DNA from: Bacillota bacterium
GTDB taxonomy: Bacteria > Bacillota > Clostridia > Lachnospirales > CAG-274
Assembly: GCA_017460805.1 (NCBI GenBank)
Contig: JAFUAF010000002.1
Span: 1-64,000 of the forward strand
Reading direction: 5' to 3'
Length of the DNA: 64,000 nucleotides
Positions within the stretch are counted from its first letter, which is position 1; each line of letters opens with the position of its first letter. Below are positions 46,079 through 54,951 of this stretch, one piece after another. A program made the translations under genes and the position numbers. The notes beneath the pieces were generated by a model. That model ran no database searches and was not told the DNA's origin. It was given only the letters and a program-made list of their open reading frames with translations.

Positions 46079-46546
46079 TTAATTTGCTTCGATTATGTCT
46101 TCAATAGGTATCAGATAATTCCACATCAGATACGCATCTTCATTATTGTCGCTGTAGTATTTTTTTCTTGTGCCTGTTACAACAAAACCATGCTTTTTAT
46201 ACAGTTTTATTGCGGCCTCGTTGCTTACACGCACTTCAAGCGTAACTCCGAGCATTTCCTTTTCTTCGGCTGTATTCATAAGCGCATCAACTATCGCGCT
46301 GCCAACACCCATACGCCTGTAGTCGGGCGATACGGCTATATTTGTTATATGCCCCTCGGTCACTACGTGCCACATACCGCCGTAGCCCGCAATTTTGCCA
46401 TCGAAAAGTGCCACATAATAAAATTTCATAAGGCTGAACAGTTCGCCCTGCATGGACTCTCTTGTCCACGGTATGGCAAAACAGACGTTTTCTATCTTCA
46501 TTACCTCGTCCAGATCCTCATAACGCATTTCTCGTACTTCTATCAT
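46079..46546 (-). CDS. rimI: Ribosomal-protein-alanine N-acetyltransferase
   Basis: 155 residues with the GNAT fold: VCFAIPWTRESM near 25, GHITNIAVSPDYRRMGVGSAIV (acetyl-CoA loop, about 70-90) and NEAAIKLYKKHGFVVTGTRKKYY near 115. RimI acetylates the N-terminus of ribosomal protein S18 and perhaps others. Adjacency to tsaB is common in Firmicutes. Its ATG overlaps the tsaB stop by four bases. Confidence 0.92.
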   Translation of the reverse strand: MIEVREMRYEDLDEVMKIENVCFAIPWTRESMQGELFSLMKFYYVALFDGKIAGYGGMWHVVTEGHITNIAVSPDYRRMGVGSAIVDALMNTAEEKEMLGVTLEVRVSNEAAIKLYKKHGFVVTGTRKKYYSDNNEDAYLMWNYLIPIEDIIEAN

Positions 46547-47226
46547 AAACCCATTTCCCTCTCGGCCTGTGATTTTCTTAAATAAACTATCTCAAATTCT
46601 CCGCAGTCCACGGCATCTTCCGTCCTCTGCATCGCAAGTGCGCCTACGCACGCCGCCCTCTGCATATTTGAACAGGCGGGCGCAAAGGTATGACTGTTGT
46701 TATATTCAAGTATCCTGTCTTTAAAAACGGGAACACCGTCACCTAAAAATACGGCGGAATCCGTTATTGATGCAAGTTCGTCAAGTACAACTTTAATATC
46801 CTCTGCCATGTAATCGCTCAATTTTTCAAGTTTTCCGTCCTGCATCGAGAAAAAGCCCGTATACACCTGATCCCTGCGTGCATCCATTATCGGCACTACC
46901 ACTTTATCGCTGTAAGGCAGGTTATATGCAAGGGCATCCAAAGTCGGCACGGGTATTATTTTTATACCAAGCCCGTGTGCAAGGCCTTTTGCCGCTGCCA
47001 CGCCTATCCTGAGACCCGTAAAAGACCCCGGCCCCGAAGCACAGGCTATGTAATCAAGCGTTTTAAGATCAAGTTCTATATCGCTGCATATCTTTTCCAC
47101 CATAGGCATAAGAGTCTGCGAATGTGTTTTTTTGTAGTTAAGTGTAAATTCCGCAACAAGCTTTTCATCGGACAAGACAGCCGCCGATGCCACAAGCCCA
47201 GTTGTATCAAGCGCAAGTATCTTCAT
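46543..47226 (-). CDS. tsaB: tRNA threonylcarbamoyladenosine protein TsaB
   Basis: 227 residues of the actin-like ATPase fold: MKILALDTTGLVASAAVLSD at the start, KTHSQTLMPMVEKI near 34 and YIACASGPGSFTGLRIGVAAAKGLA near 60-85. TsaB helps TsaD and TsaE place t6A at position 37 of ANN-reading tRNAs. tsaE lies one base upstream and rimI overlaps downstream. tsaD is not in the window. Confidence 0.95.
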   Translation of the reverse strand: MKILALDTTGLVASAAVLSDEKLVAEFTLNYKKTHSQTLMPMVEKICSDIELDLKTLDYIACASGPGSFTGLRIGVAAAKGLAHGLGIKIIPVPTLDALAYNLPYSDKVVVPIMDARRDQVYTGFFSMQDGKLEKLSDYMAEDIKVVLDELASITDSAVFLGDGVPVFKDRILEYNNSHTFAPACSNMQRAACVGALAMQRTEDAVDCGEFEIVYLRKSQAEREMGL

Positions 47227-47227
47227 A

Positions 47228-47644
47228 TCATTTTACCTCTATTTTTCTGTAGTCCTCGCCTTTTTCAAGGTCTTTTTCAATCGTTATCCATTTTGCGTTT
47301 TCGGGGATAAGTTCCTTTATCATATCCGCCCACTCTATCAGACATACGCCTTCGCCGAAAATATACTCGTCAAAGCCTATCTCATACATTTCCTCGGGGT
47401 CTGCTATCCTGTAAACATCAAAATGATAAAACGGCATTCTGCCCTCATACTCGTTTACTATTGTAAAAGTCGGGCTTGTGATATGTTCGTTGATTTCAAG
47501 CCCCTTTGCAAAGCCCTTTGTAAACACCGTCTTGCCTACGCCAAGGTCGCCGCAAAGGCAGTATATATCGCCTTTCTTTGCTTCACTTGCCAAAACATGG
47601 GCAAAATCAAAGGTCTCTTTATCCGAAAATGTTTCTTTGATCAT
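47228..47644 (-). CDS. tsaE: tRNA threonylcarbamoyladenosine ATPase TsaE
   Basis: 138 residues with P-loop CGDLGVGKTVFTKGFAKGL near residue 35, SPTFTIVNEYEGRMPFYHFDVYRI near 60-80 and EWADMIKELIPEN near 107. It supplies the ATPase of the t6A complex. The ATG has GAGGAG upstream and a strong promoter at 47683-47711. This is the first gene of a co-oriented run that continues for about 11 kb. Confidence 0.95.
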   Translation of the reverse strand: MIKETFSDKETFDFAHVLASEAKKGDIYCLCGDLGVGKTVFTKGFAKGLEINEHITSPTFTIVNEYEGRMPFYHFDVYRIADPEEMYEIGFDEYIFGEGVCLIEWADMIKELIPENAKWITIEKDLEKGEDYRKIEVK

Positions 47645-47682
47645 CTTATCTCCTCAATTCAAACATAGTATATCTACTTTAT

Positions 47683-47711
47683 ATTATAATACATTTACCG
47701 TGTTACGTCAA
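47683..47711 (-). promoter_or_regulatory. Promoter of the tsaE run
   Basis: TTGACG (47706-47711), 17 bases, TATAAT (47683-47688) on the minus strand. It stands back to back with the promoter of the sugar kinase gene. Confidence 0.75.
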
Positions 47712-47728
47712 ATATACTTTTTAAACTA

Positions 47729-47757
47729 TTGCAAATTACAAAAAATGGTAGTATAAT
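47729..47757 (+). promoter_or_regulatory. Promoter of the PfkB-family kinase
   Basis: TTGCAA (47729-47734), 17 bases, TATAAT (47752-47757). Start codon about 35 bases downstream with AAGGTG. Confidence 0.72.
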
Positions 47758-47792
47758 TAAAATTGTAAAAAAACTTATAAGAAGGTGTCTGT

Positions 47793-48656
47793 ATGGTTTA
47801 CACTCTTACGGTCAATCCATCGCTGGATTACATTGTTAAAACAGATATTGTACCAAATACGCTGAACAGAAGCTCCGAGGATGTGCTTTATCCCGGCGGC
47901 AAGGGAATAAATGTTTCCGTTATGCTTACAAGGCTTGGATGCAAAAATACTGCCATAGTGCCCATTGCAGGTCAGACCGGGGTAATGCTCAAAGATATGC
48001 TTCACAGGCTTGTAAATGCCGAATATGTATTTCTGGACAAGGGAATGACACGTATAAATATGAAAGCGTTAGGCAAAAACGGCGAAACCGAAATAAACGG
48101 CAAAGGGATAAATGTATGTCTGGACGACCTTAAACGACCGCTCGACCATATAACACCCGAAGATATACTTGTCATAAGCGGCAGTTTTACCGATTACAGC
48201 CTCATTGACAAGATAGTGGACTATGTTCAGACAGACAGGATAGTTTATGATATCCCCCATATAGAATACGCACTGACGCACAGGCCTTTTGTCTTAAAGC
48301 CGAATTTCAGCGAGCTTGAAGAATACTTTGGCGGCGAGATACAAAAAGACGAAGTTGAAAAATATGCACAGCGTCTTCTTGAACTCGGCTGCCGCAATGT
48401 ACTTATATCAATGGGTGCAGACGGTGCTTATTTCTGCAATAAAAATTTCGCGTTTTATTTGCAGGCACCCCAGGGAAGATGTATCAACAGCATAGGTTCC
48501 GGTGACAGCATGCTTGCCGGACTGCTGTATGGCATTGCAAATTCCATGCCTGTTGAAAATACCGTAAAACTTGCCGTATGCTGCGGCAGTGCGACCGCCT
48601 TTACCCAATACATAGCAACAAAAGAAGAAGTCGATATTCTGGCGGCACAAATATAA
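47793..48656 (+). CDS. PfkB-family sugar-phosphate kinase (1-phosphofructokinase type)
   Basis: 287 residues with the opening TLTVNPSLDYIV, the PGGKGINVSVMLTRLG block near residue 33, KPNFSELEEYFGG near 170 and the ATP/catalytic motif INSIGSGDSMLAGLLYG near 230. The catalytic Asp is intact; the usual GAGDS reads GSGDS. It fits 1-phosphofructokinase or tagatose-6-phosphate kinase, which phosphorylate ketohexose phosphates. No fructose PTS or DeoR regulator is next to it, so the substrate is uncertain. It is a single-gene unit with its own promoter and terminator. Confidence 0.85.
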   Translation: MVYTLTVNPSLDYIVKTDIVPNTLNRSSEDVLYPGGKGINVSVMLTRLGCKNTAIVPIAGQTGVMLKDMLHRLVNAEYVFLDKGMTRINMKALGKNGETEINGKGINVCLDDLKRPLDHITPEDILVISGSFTDYSLIDKIVDYVQTDRIVYDIPHIEYALTHRPFVLKPNFSELEEYFGGEIQKDEVEKYAQRLLELGCRNVLISMGADGAYFCNKNFAFYLQAPQGRCINSIGSGDSMLAGLLYGIANSMPVENTVKLAVCCGSATAFTQYIATKEEVDILAAQI

Positions 48657-48661
48657 AAATA

Positions 48662-48692
48662 AGATCCGATTCATTGCGAACCGGATCTTTTT
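48662..48692 (+). terminator. Terminator after the PfkB kinase
   Basis: AGATCCG (48662-48668) pairs with CGGATCT (48682-48688), strengthened by TTC/GAA inside, and is followed by a T-rich tract. Confidence 0.82.
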
Positions 48693-48719
48693 AATTTGTC
48701 GGTAAATCCAAAAACACCG

Positions 48720-49016
48720 TCAAAAATCAGTTTTATCGCACCTGATACTATGACGCGCGGCAACAGATACCAACAGCCATATAAGTATTGTACAGATTAT
48801 TGCTTTTATCGGCGAACGGCACTTTTCAAGCAGTTTGTAATACCACGGAAAAACAAAATACAAGGTCACTATTGCCGGTACAAACCACAAAAAACTGTAT
48901 ATGCTTTTTGTGTAGAAATTTACGCCCGGTACATTGCGCACAAATACCGCAATGCCCATAAGTGCACTTCTGTATCTGCTTAAATGGCTTAATTCGCCCT
49001 TTGTGTTATTATCCAT
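48720..49016 (-). pseudogene. Acyltransferase-3 family remnant
   Basis: From the ATG at 49014-49016 the frame reads MDNNTKGELSHLSRYRSALMG, a typical beginning of clostridial membrane acyltransferases. It then jumps straight to FLWFVPAIVTLYFVFPWYYKLLEK, a segment that lies well over 100 residues further on in intact members. The C-terminal half is missing and it stops at 48720. So it has an internal deletion and is truncated. It lies two bases after gltX and probably is a dead copy. A related intact gene is at 62325-63329. Confidence 0.65.
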
Positions 49017-49018
49017 TT

Positions 49019-50464
49019 TCAGCCCAAAGCTTCTTTTAAAAGCTCCATGCCTTTTTGAATACGCTTTAAAGATTCTTCCTTGCCGAAAAGTGCACAAAGT
49101 TCACTTGCACCGCAGGGAGAAGTCGGCTTGCCGCTGAGTGCCGTTCTTATAGGCCAGAGTATCTGACCGTTTTTGACCTCAAGTTCCTGCGCAAGCGCAA
49201 CAAGCGAAGCATAAAGCGCCTCATTTGACCAGTCGTCCTGTTTTTCAAGCACGGGAACGGCCTTTTCAAGGTTAGCAAGCGAATTTTCAAGTGTTGTCTT
49301 CATCTTTTTGTGGATATAAAGCTCGGGTGAATACTCGGGTAAAACATCCACAAAGTCAACCATTTTGGCTATATCGTTGAATGTGCCTATACGTGTCTGT
49401 ATAAAGCCCGCAAGCATTTTAAGGTCGATATCCGCATGAACGCTTTCTTTAAGATAAGGCAGAGCCATTTCATAAAATTTGTCAAAATCAAGCTTTTTGA
49501 TATACTCGCCGTTCATCCATGTAAGCTTCACGATATCAAAGATAGCGGGAGATTTGCTCAATCCCTTTATATCAAATATCTTTATAAGCTCATCCATTGT
49601 GAATATTTCCTGATTAACAGACGGAGACCAGCCCAAAAGCGCGATATAATTGATTATAGCCTCGGGGAGATAACCCTTTGCAACAAGGTCCTGGAAAGAA
49701 GCATCGCCGTTTCGTTTGCTCAGTTTCTGATGCTGGTCTTTCATAACCGCAGGCAAATGGATATATGTAGGTATATCCCAGCCGAATGCCTCGTAAAGCA
49801 GGTTGTACTTAGGTGTGGAAGAAAGATACTCGCTGCCGCGTACAACATGGGTTATATTCATTAAATGGTCGTCGATAACATTTGCAAAATTATATGTGGG
49901 ATAGCCGTCTGCCTTTATAAGTATCTGGTCTTCAAGCTCCGAATTATCAACGGTGATACTGCCGTAAACCTCGTCATGGAAAGTTGTTGTACCCTCTTTT
50001 ATCTTCTGACGGATAACAAAAGGCATACCCTTTTTAAGGTTCTCCTCCACTTCCTCTTTTGAAAGATGCAGACAATGGCGGTCATAATGTGTTATCTGTT
50101 CGCCGCCTGCCTCTGTTTTAAGGCTGTCAAGTCTTTCCTTTGTACAAAAGCAGTAATAAGCCTCGCCTTTTTCGATAAGCTGCTTAGCATATTCTATATA
50201 ATCGTTTTTGCGCTCGCTCTGTACATAAGGGCCGTAATCGCCGCCTACATCGGGACCCTCGTCATGTGTGATGCCGCTCATTTCAAGTGTCTTGTAAATA
50301 ACATCCGTAGCGCCCTCAACAAAACGCTCCTGGTCTGTATCTTCTATTCTTAAAATAAAACTGCCGCCCTGTGATTTTGCAATAAGAAATTCATAAAGCG
50401 CAGTACGCAGATTACCAATGTGCATATATCCCGTAGGACTTGGTGCAAAACGTGTTCTTATCAT
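49019..50464 (-). CDS. gltX: Glutamate-tRNA ligase
   Basis: 481 residues, class I synthetase. The ATP site has [21 protein letters not shown] (HIGN variant of HIGH) and [10 protein letters not shown] near residue 240 (KMSKS variant). The anticodon-binding C-terminal part has the usual length. It charges tRNA-Glu and probably tRNA-Gln in organisms using the amidotransferase route. It is divergent from the gene at 50611. The ATG has AAAGGAGA upstream. Confidence 0.96.
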   Translation of the reverse strand: MIRTRFAPSPTGYMHIGNLRTALYEFLIAKSQGGSFILRIEDTDQERFVEGATDVIYKTLEMSGITHDEGPDVGGDYGPYVQSERKNDYIEYAKQLIEKGEAYYCFCTKERLDSLKTEAGGEQITHYDRHCLHLSKEEVEENLKKGMPFVIRQKIKEGTTTFHDEVYGSITVDNSELEDQILIKADGYPTYNFANVIDDHLMNITHVVRGSEYLSSTPKYNLLYEAFGWDIPTYIHLPAVMKDQHQKLSKRNGDASFQDLVAKGYLPEAIINYIALLGWSPSVNQEIFTMDELIKIFDIKGLSKSPAIFDIVKLTWMNGEYIKKLDFDKFYEMALPYLKESVHADIDLKMLAGFIQTRIGTFNDIAKMVDFVDVLPEYSPELYIHKKMKTTLENSLANLEKAVPVLEKQDDWSNEALYASLVALAQELEVKNGQILWPIRTALSGKPTSPCGASELCALFGKEESLKRIQKGMELLKEALG

Positions 50465-50551
50465 TTTTTATCTCCTTTGAAACAGCAAATTCTTAAATAA
50501 CTAACTTTAATATTATATCACAACATAAATAAAAAAGCAATAACAGTCTTA

Positions 50552-50580
50552 TTTACAAAACCGATTTTATATGTTATAAT
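50552..50580 (+). promoter_or_regulatory. Promoter of the histidine-tailed protein gene
   Basis: TTTACA (50552-50557), 17 bases, TATAAT (50575-50580). The start is 31 bases downstream with GGAGGA. Confidence 0.72.
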
Positions 50581-50610
50581 TTAATCAAATATCATTACGG
50601 AGGAAAAAAC

Positions 50611-52110
50611 ATGGCACTTGTACATGAACAGCTGCAAAATACAGCTATAAAAGTTATACATTCACGCATTACGGACGTGCTTTTAAACACAGTATACGAA
50701 ATAACCAACCTTAAAGACGAATATGCCGACACGGAAATTTACGGCGAGATACTTGCATACACCGACCTTTCGGAGGAAATAGAGAAAATATGTGCTCTGT
50801 TCAAAAAACTGCCCGAAAATCTTGCAAAGCAGCTTGAAGACAGAACTCCATACAATAATGAAATAGCAGAATATCGAAACGGCCTTGTCGAAAAATATAA
50901 AAGCGTACTCGCATATTCCGAATTTGCCGATATCCTTGCAGGCGAAAGCGGTTTCCGTTCCAAACTTGAAATGATACAGGAAAGTGCGGACATCCTTCCG
51001 CAAAATGACGGTGAACTTGTGGACACGGTTTCTGCGGCTGTTGCCCGCAGCTATGATATTCCCTTTGTCATAAGCAGCATATTATCAAAAATACCGCTTC
51101 GCATGGCAAAATCAAAGTATGAAGATTTTGTTTCACGCAGTCTTGATCTGCTTTTCAGCGATATTTCAAATGCCTATATAGAAAACTACAAATATTCGCT
51201 TTCTGTCGCGCTCGATCCTCAGCACTCCGGGGCTTATGGCAAATATTTTACGCTTATCGCGCAGTCGCTTGATGAACTTTCAAAATTCAACTATTCAAAT
51301 GCAAAAGGCGAAGAACTTGAAGAACAGGCAAGTCTTGTGGACGATATAAGCGACAAACTCGGCAATTTAGAGGAAATACTCAATGTATGCTACAATATTT
51401 CAAATTATCTTGAAATACTCAATACATACGCACTTGATGAAAAATATGCCTGCAATGACGACGCGGTAACAAAGGATATGCTCCACTCCTGCATAGAAAT
51501 GCTGGATTCCGATGATCCCGATTTCTATATCGAAACAATAATAGAGCGCACTACCGACCAGATAGAAAAACTGTTCAATGATGCACGCGATTACGAAGAT
51601 ACCCTCCAGGACACAGTCCACAGACTTACCGAAGCACAGAAAATGGCACTGCCCGAGGACTGCCGACTTTCAATAAACGTATACAACGCCGTTACTTCGC
51701 TTTATATGCTGGAATTATCCGATGCAGTTACCGATATAAACAAGGGCAATATCAAGCCTGCAACCATTGACGAAACAAATGCGGCAATAAAAGATGTCAT
51801 TAAAATGATAAACGACAGCTGTACAGCACTTACACCAACACAGCAAAAACTTGTAAAGCAAAGACTTTTCACGCATTTTCCCGCAGATATTTCACCCAAT
51901 GAATTCCGCGAATATATGCTTTATGCCCTTGAAGGTATACAAGACAAAGCGACACGTCTTGTAGTATACGGCGACGTGCTTGAAGTTCTTGATGATATGC
52001 ATCTTATAGAATACGGCGAGGACGAACACGAACACCACCACCATCATCACGACCACGACTGTGACTGCGGCCATGACCATGACCATGAACATGAACATCA
52101 TCACCACTAA
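50611..52110 (+). CDS. Helical protein with histidine-rich metal-binding tail, function unknown
   Basis: 499 residues, no signal peptide and no membrane segments, predicted almost wholly alpha-helical and acidic. No catalytic motif was recognised in the body (for example ELVDTVSAAVARSYDIPFVIS near 130 or LTPTQQKLVKQRLFTHFPADI near 410). The last 30 residues consist of His, Asp, Glu and two Cys (HHHHHHDHDCDCGHDHDHE...), a clear site for nickel, zinc or cobalt, as in the tails of nickel chaperones such as HypB, SlyD and some GTPases. It is a single-gene unit with strong promoter and terminator. It may be a metal store, a chaperone or a regulator; none can be chosen. Confidence 0.78.
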   Translation: MALVHEQLQNTAIKVIHSRITDVLLNTVYEITNLKDEYADTEIYGEILAYTDLSEEIEKICALFKKLPENLAKQLEDRTPYNNEIAEYRNGLVEKYKSVLAYSEFADILAGESGFRSKLEMIQESADILPQNDGELVDTVSAAVARSYDIPFVISSILSKIPLRMAKSKYEDFVSRSLDLLFSDISNAYIENYKYSLSVALDPQHSGAYGKYFTLIAQSLDELSKFNYSNAKGEELEEQASLVDDISDKLGNLEEILNVCYNISNYLEILNTYALDEKYACNDDAVTKDMLHSCIEMLDSDDPDFYIETIIERTTDQIEKLFNDARDYEDTLQDTVHRLTEAQKMALPEDCRLSINVYNAVTSLYMLELSDAVTDINKGNIKPATIDETNAAIKDVIKMINDSCTALTPTQQKLVKQRLFTHFPADISPNEFREYMLYALEGIQDKATRLVVYGDVLEVLDDMHLIEYGEDEHEHHHHHHDHDCDCGHDHDHEHEHHHH

Positions 52111-52134
52111 AAAAGACCCTTTCGGGTCTTTTTT
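52111..52134. terminator. Shared terminator between two convergent genes
   Basis: AAAAGACCC and GGGTCTTTT with a TTTC loop, followed by T on + and preceded by A on + (T-run for the minus strand). It lies between the histidine-tailed gene and purF. Confidence 0.88.
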
Positions 52135-52135
52135 A

Positions 52136-53584
52136 TTAGATATCTTTACCATCCCAGCAGTATGTACAGAGATTTTCTACGGGAATGCCCACTGATTCGA
52201 GCATATCGTCAAGTCGATTATATCTTAATGATGTAAAGTGAAGTTCCTTGCGGATAGCTTCTATCATGTTTGCGTATTTCTCCGAATCAGGGTCAACGTA
52301 CTGCTGAAGCACCTCTTCGGTAACTTCCGTAGTGCCTTCCAGTTTTGCGATAACACGTCTTGTTATAAGATCCATTTCAGATGAAGAGCGCGAGAAATTA
52401 AGGAACTTGCAGCCGTAAATAAGCGGAGGACAAGCGGGTCTGATATGAACTTCCTTAGCGCCGCTTGCATATAAAAACTCCGTAGTTTCGCGAAGCTGTG
52501 TACCTCTTACGATAGAGTCGTCGATAAGCAGCAGGCTCTTGTCCTTTATAAGCTCGTCAACGGCAATAAGCTTCATTTTTGCTATCATATTGCGCTTGCT
52601 CTGTATAGTTGGCATAAACGAACGCGACCATGTAGGCGTATATTTGATAAACGGTCTTGAAAACGGTATGCCCGATTCATTTGAATATCCTACCGCATGA
52701 GCCGTACCCGAGTCGGGGATACCCGCTACTACATCGGGTTTTGCATCGTCGCGTCTTGCAAGACAGGCACCGCATTTATAGCGCATATGCTCTACATTTA
52801 TGCCCTCGTAACTGCTCGACGGATAACCGTAGTACACCCAGAGGAAAGTGCATATCTTCATTTTGTCGCCAGGTGCAACAAGGGTCTTTACTCCCTCCTG
52901 AGTAACAATATCTATCTCGCCGGGGCCGAGAGATTTATAGCTGTCATAGCCAAGCTTGTGGAAAGCAAAGTCCTCGAAAGAAATACAAAATTCTTCATAG
53001 TCCTTGTGTACGGGATTGTCATCGTCCTGGGTTATCCTGCGGCCGATAACAACGGGTGTTCTGCCGTATTTATCCCTTGCCGCATAAATTCCCTTGGGAG
53101 TCATCAGCAATATGGACAAAGAACCGTCAACAAGCTCCAAAGCATAGCGGATACCGTCAATAAGGTTCTCCTTTTGATTGATGACAGCAGCCACCAATTC
53201 GGTTGAATTGATGTCACCGCCGCTCATTTCAAGGAAATGCGAGTTGCCGTTTTCAAACAGCTTGTCCAAAATCTCATCTTTGTTGTTTATCTTGCTTACC
53301 GTTGTAAGCGCATAAGTTCCGTGATGTGAACGGATAATAAGGGGCTGGGGCTCATAATCCGAAATACAGCCTATACCCATATAACCGTCCATGTTCTGAA
53401 CATCTTTGTCAAACTTTGTACGAAACGGAGAATTTTCTATGTTATGGATAGCACGGTCAAAGTCCTTGCCGTCATAAAAGACAAGACCTGCCCTTCTTGT
53501 ACCCAGATGCGAATGATAATCCGTACCGAAAAACAATTCAAAATTACAGCTTTTTCTGCCTACAGCACCAAAGAAACCGCCCAT
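52136..53584 (-). CDS. purF: PurF-like phosphoribosyltransferase lacking the glutaminase cysteine
   Basis: 482 residues aligned along the whole of amidophosphoribosyltransferase, which makes phosphoribosylamine in purine synthesis. The PRPP loop LLLIDDSIVRGTQL near residue 350 is intact. Cysteines suited to a 4Fe-4S cluster are visible (CGACLARRD, ACPPLIYGCK, LCTYCWDG). However the N-terminus is MGGFFGAVGRK: the nucleophile Cys that follows Met in working glutaminase domains is Gly here. The enzyme could use free ammonia or be a paralogue with another role. I recall GGFFG-type homologues in other gut anaerobes. The GGAGGT ribosome site fixes the start. Confidence 0.88.
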   Translation of the reverse strand: MGGFFGAVGRKSCNFELFFGTDYHSHLGTRRAGLVFYDGKDFDRAIHNIENSPFRTKFDKDVQNMDGYMGIGCISDYEPQPLIIRSHHGTYALTTVSKINNKDEILDKLFENGNSHFLEMSGGDINSTELVAAVINQKENLIDGIRYALELVDGSLSILLMTPKGIYAARDKYGRTPVVIGRRITQDDDNPVHKDYEEFCISFEDFAFHKLGYDSYKSLGPGEIDIVTQEGVKTLVAPGDKMKICTFLWVYYGYPSSSYEGINVEHMRYKCGACLARRDDAKPDVVAGIPDSGTAHAVGYSNESGIPFSRPFIKYTPTWSRSFMPTIQSKRNMIAKMKLIAVDELIKDKSLLLIDDSIVRGTQLRETTEFLYASGAKEVHIRPACPPLIYGCKFLNFSRSSSEMDLITRRVIAKLEGTTEVTEEVLQQYVDPDSEKYANMIEAIRKELHFTSLRYNRLDDMLESVGIPVENLCTYCWDGKDI

Positions 53585-53637
53585 TTATGTACCTCCAAAA
53601 TATACTATTCTATATTATTTTCATTACCACTCATTTT

Positions 53638-53666
53638 ATTATAACTCATATCTTGCAAAATGTAAA
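53638..53666 (-). promoter_or_regulatory. Promoter of the purF-like gene
   Basis: TTTACA (53661-53666), 17 bases, TATAAT (53638-53643) on the minus strand. The remaining bases to 53760 hold AT-rich sequence without further structure that I can see. Confidence 0.75.
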
Positions 53667-53769
53667 ACATTTTAAGCAAAAAAAGTCAATTTTTTTATTT
53701 TTTTGAATTTTTGCACCTTTTGACTTTCAAAATTTGTCAATAATGACACTGCAGCAATTATCAGCGCAC

Positions 53770-53880
53770 CCAACTTTCATCAAATTTTCCATATTTTTCT
53801 TTTAACGCCTCAATATCGTATTTCCTGTCGGTATAGATAAGTTCATCTGCGATTCTCCTTGCATTAATATTTGCGTTTTA
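53770..53880 (-). pseudogene. 3' end fragment of an unidentified gene
   Basis: Directly after the mcrC stop the minus strand has a codon-like stretch reading INARRIADELIYTDRKYDIE and continuing to FDESWVR and a stop. It opens just after an in-frame TAA and has no start codon or ribosome site. It looks like the C-terminal 37 codons of a lost gene, left when the restriction locus was rearranged. I do not recognise the parent family. Confidence 0.4.
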
Positions 53881-54951
53881 TCAATCACACAACTCATAAT
53901 CATATATTATTTTTTCCAGTTGTTTCACAATCGTTTTAAAATCGCAATTCAGATCTAAAGTCCTTGCACCTATACTGTTTCTGCCAATCATAAATGGTTC
54001 CCCTTCGGGAAATACTTCATCTTCTGTCTTTGCATAGAGCAAAAGTCCCGAAACATTACCCGTATTAACTTTATCCATATTCTTCACATACGCAAATATT
54101 TGATACAAATGCGCAGACCTTATTTTTTCCTTTTCATAATTTTGTATCATAGCTTTGCTGTAGTATTTCGTGTCTATAATAAGCGTTTTTTCATTCTTGC
54201 ACAAAACTATGTCAAGATGCATACACGGGAGAAAACTAATCATATTATCATTAGTCGTGTCGGCATAATTCCAATTCAACATTGGCGAACAGGGATGAAG
54301 ATCGCTATGGTGTTGTTTATAATACTCCAAAACAAACTTTTCGAAGAGCTTTTCCATGTGTTCATCCAAAAATGACAAAAGCTTATATCCGCCATCCTCT
54401 GTTGTTTGCAGCATACCATTAAGCAAAAGATAGCAGATATTAAGCATCAATTCGTAATTACGATTATTGCGTTTATATATAAGTCTGTTCCAAATGCTTT
54501 TATCCGGTTGAATATAACTGACATTTTCAAAAAACAGCATCAGCTTTTTAAGTGCTTGCTTCCTCTTCAAATCCACATCAGCTGCACAAATAAGTCTATG
54601 TATCGTGACTTTCAGTATCTGATTATATATGTTATTCTCCGAAAATTCGTCAAATTCACATGAAAGTTTTTGCTTTTGCCGAACTTTCATATTTATCGTT
54701 CCTGCCATGTCAAGCTTTCCGCGTATAACAGATAAACTTTCACGCATCGGAACATACTCTCTGTATAATCCCTGTTTTATCTGGCGCGAAACACCTTTTT
54801 CAAGTATTGCGGCAAAAAGGTCGTGTATTTTTTCAAACTTTTCTCCCGCAACACTCTTATAATCTTCCTGTTTAAGTATTTGAAAGGCATAGGACAACAT
54901 ATAGTAAATATTCTGAATAAAAATACCTTTATCTACAGTCATATTATTCAC
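53881..54951 (-). CDS. mcrC: McrC-like nuclease subunit of a type IV restriction system
   Basis: 356 residues. The N-terminal half (IFIQNIYYMLSYAFQILKQ, then VPMRESLSVIRGKLDM) resembles the linker that links to the McrB ring. The C-terminal PD-(D/E)xK nuclease has MHLDIVLCKNEKTLIIDTKYYSKAM near residue 245, with Asp and the D-T-K catalytic residues in place. With McrB it cuts DNA carrying modified cytosine, a phage-defence function. Its start overlaps mcrB by eight bases. A gene fragment follows it. Confidence 0.88.
   Translation of the reverse strand: MNNMTVDKGIFIQNIYYMLSYAFQILKQEDYKSVAGEKFEKIHDLFAAILEKGVSRQIKQGLYREYVPMRESLSVIRGKLDMAGTINMKVRQKQKLSCEFDEFSENNIYNQILKVTIHRLICAADVDLKRKQALKKLMLFFENVSYIQPDKSIWNRLIYKRNNRNYELMLNICYLLLNGMLQTTEDGGYKLLSFLDEHMEKLFEKFVLEYYKQHHSDLHPCSPMLNWNYADTTNDNMISFLPCMHLDIVLCKNEKTLIIDTKYYSKAMIQNYEKEKIRSAHLYQIFAYVKNMDKVNTGNVSGLLLYAKTEDEVFPEGEPFMIGRNSIGARTLDLNCDFKTIVKQLEKIIYDYELCD

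Noticed and set aside
52136-52150. Selenocysteine or an alternative nucleophile in the PurF homologue
   Set aside because: Codon 2 is a plain glycine codon and no TGA lies near the N-terminus, so the missing cysteine is not hidden as selenocysteine.
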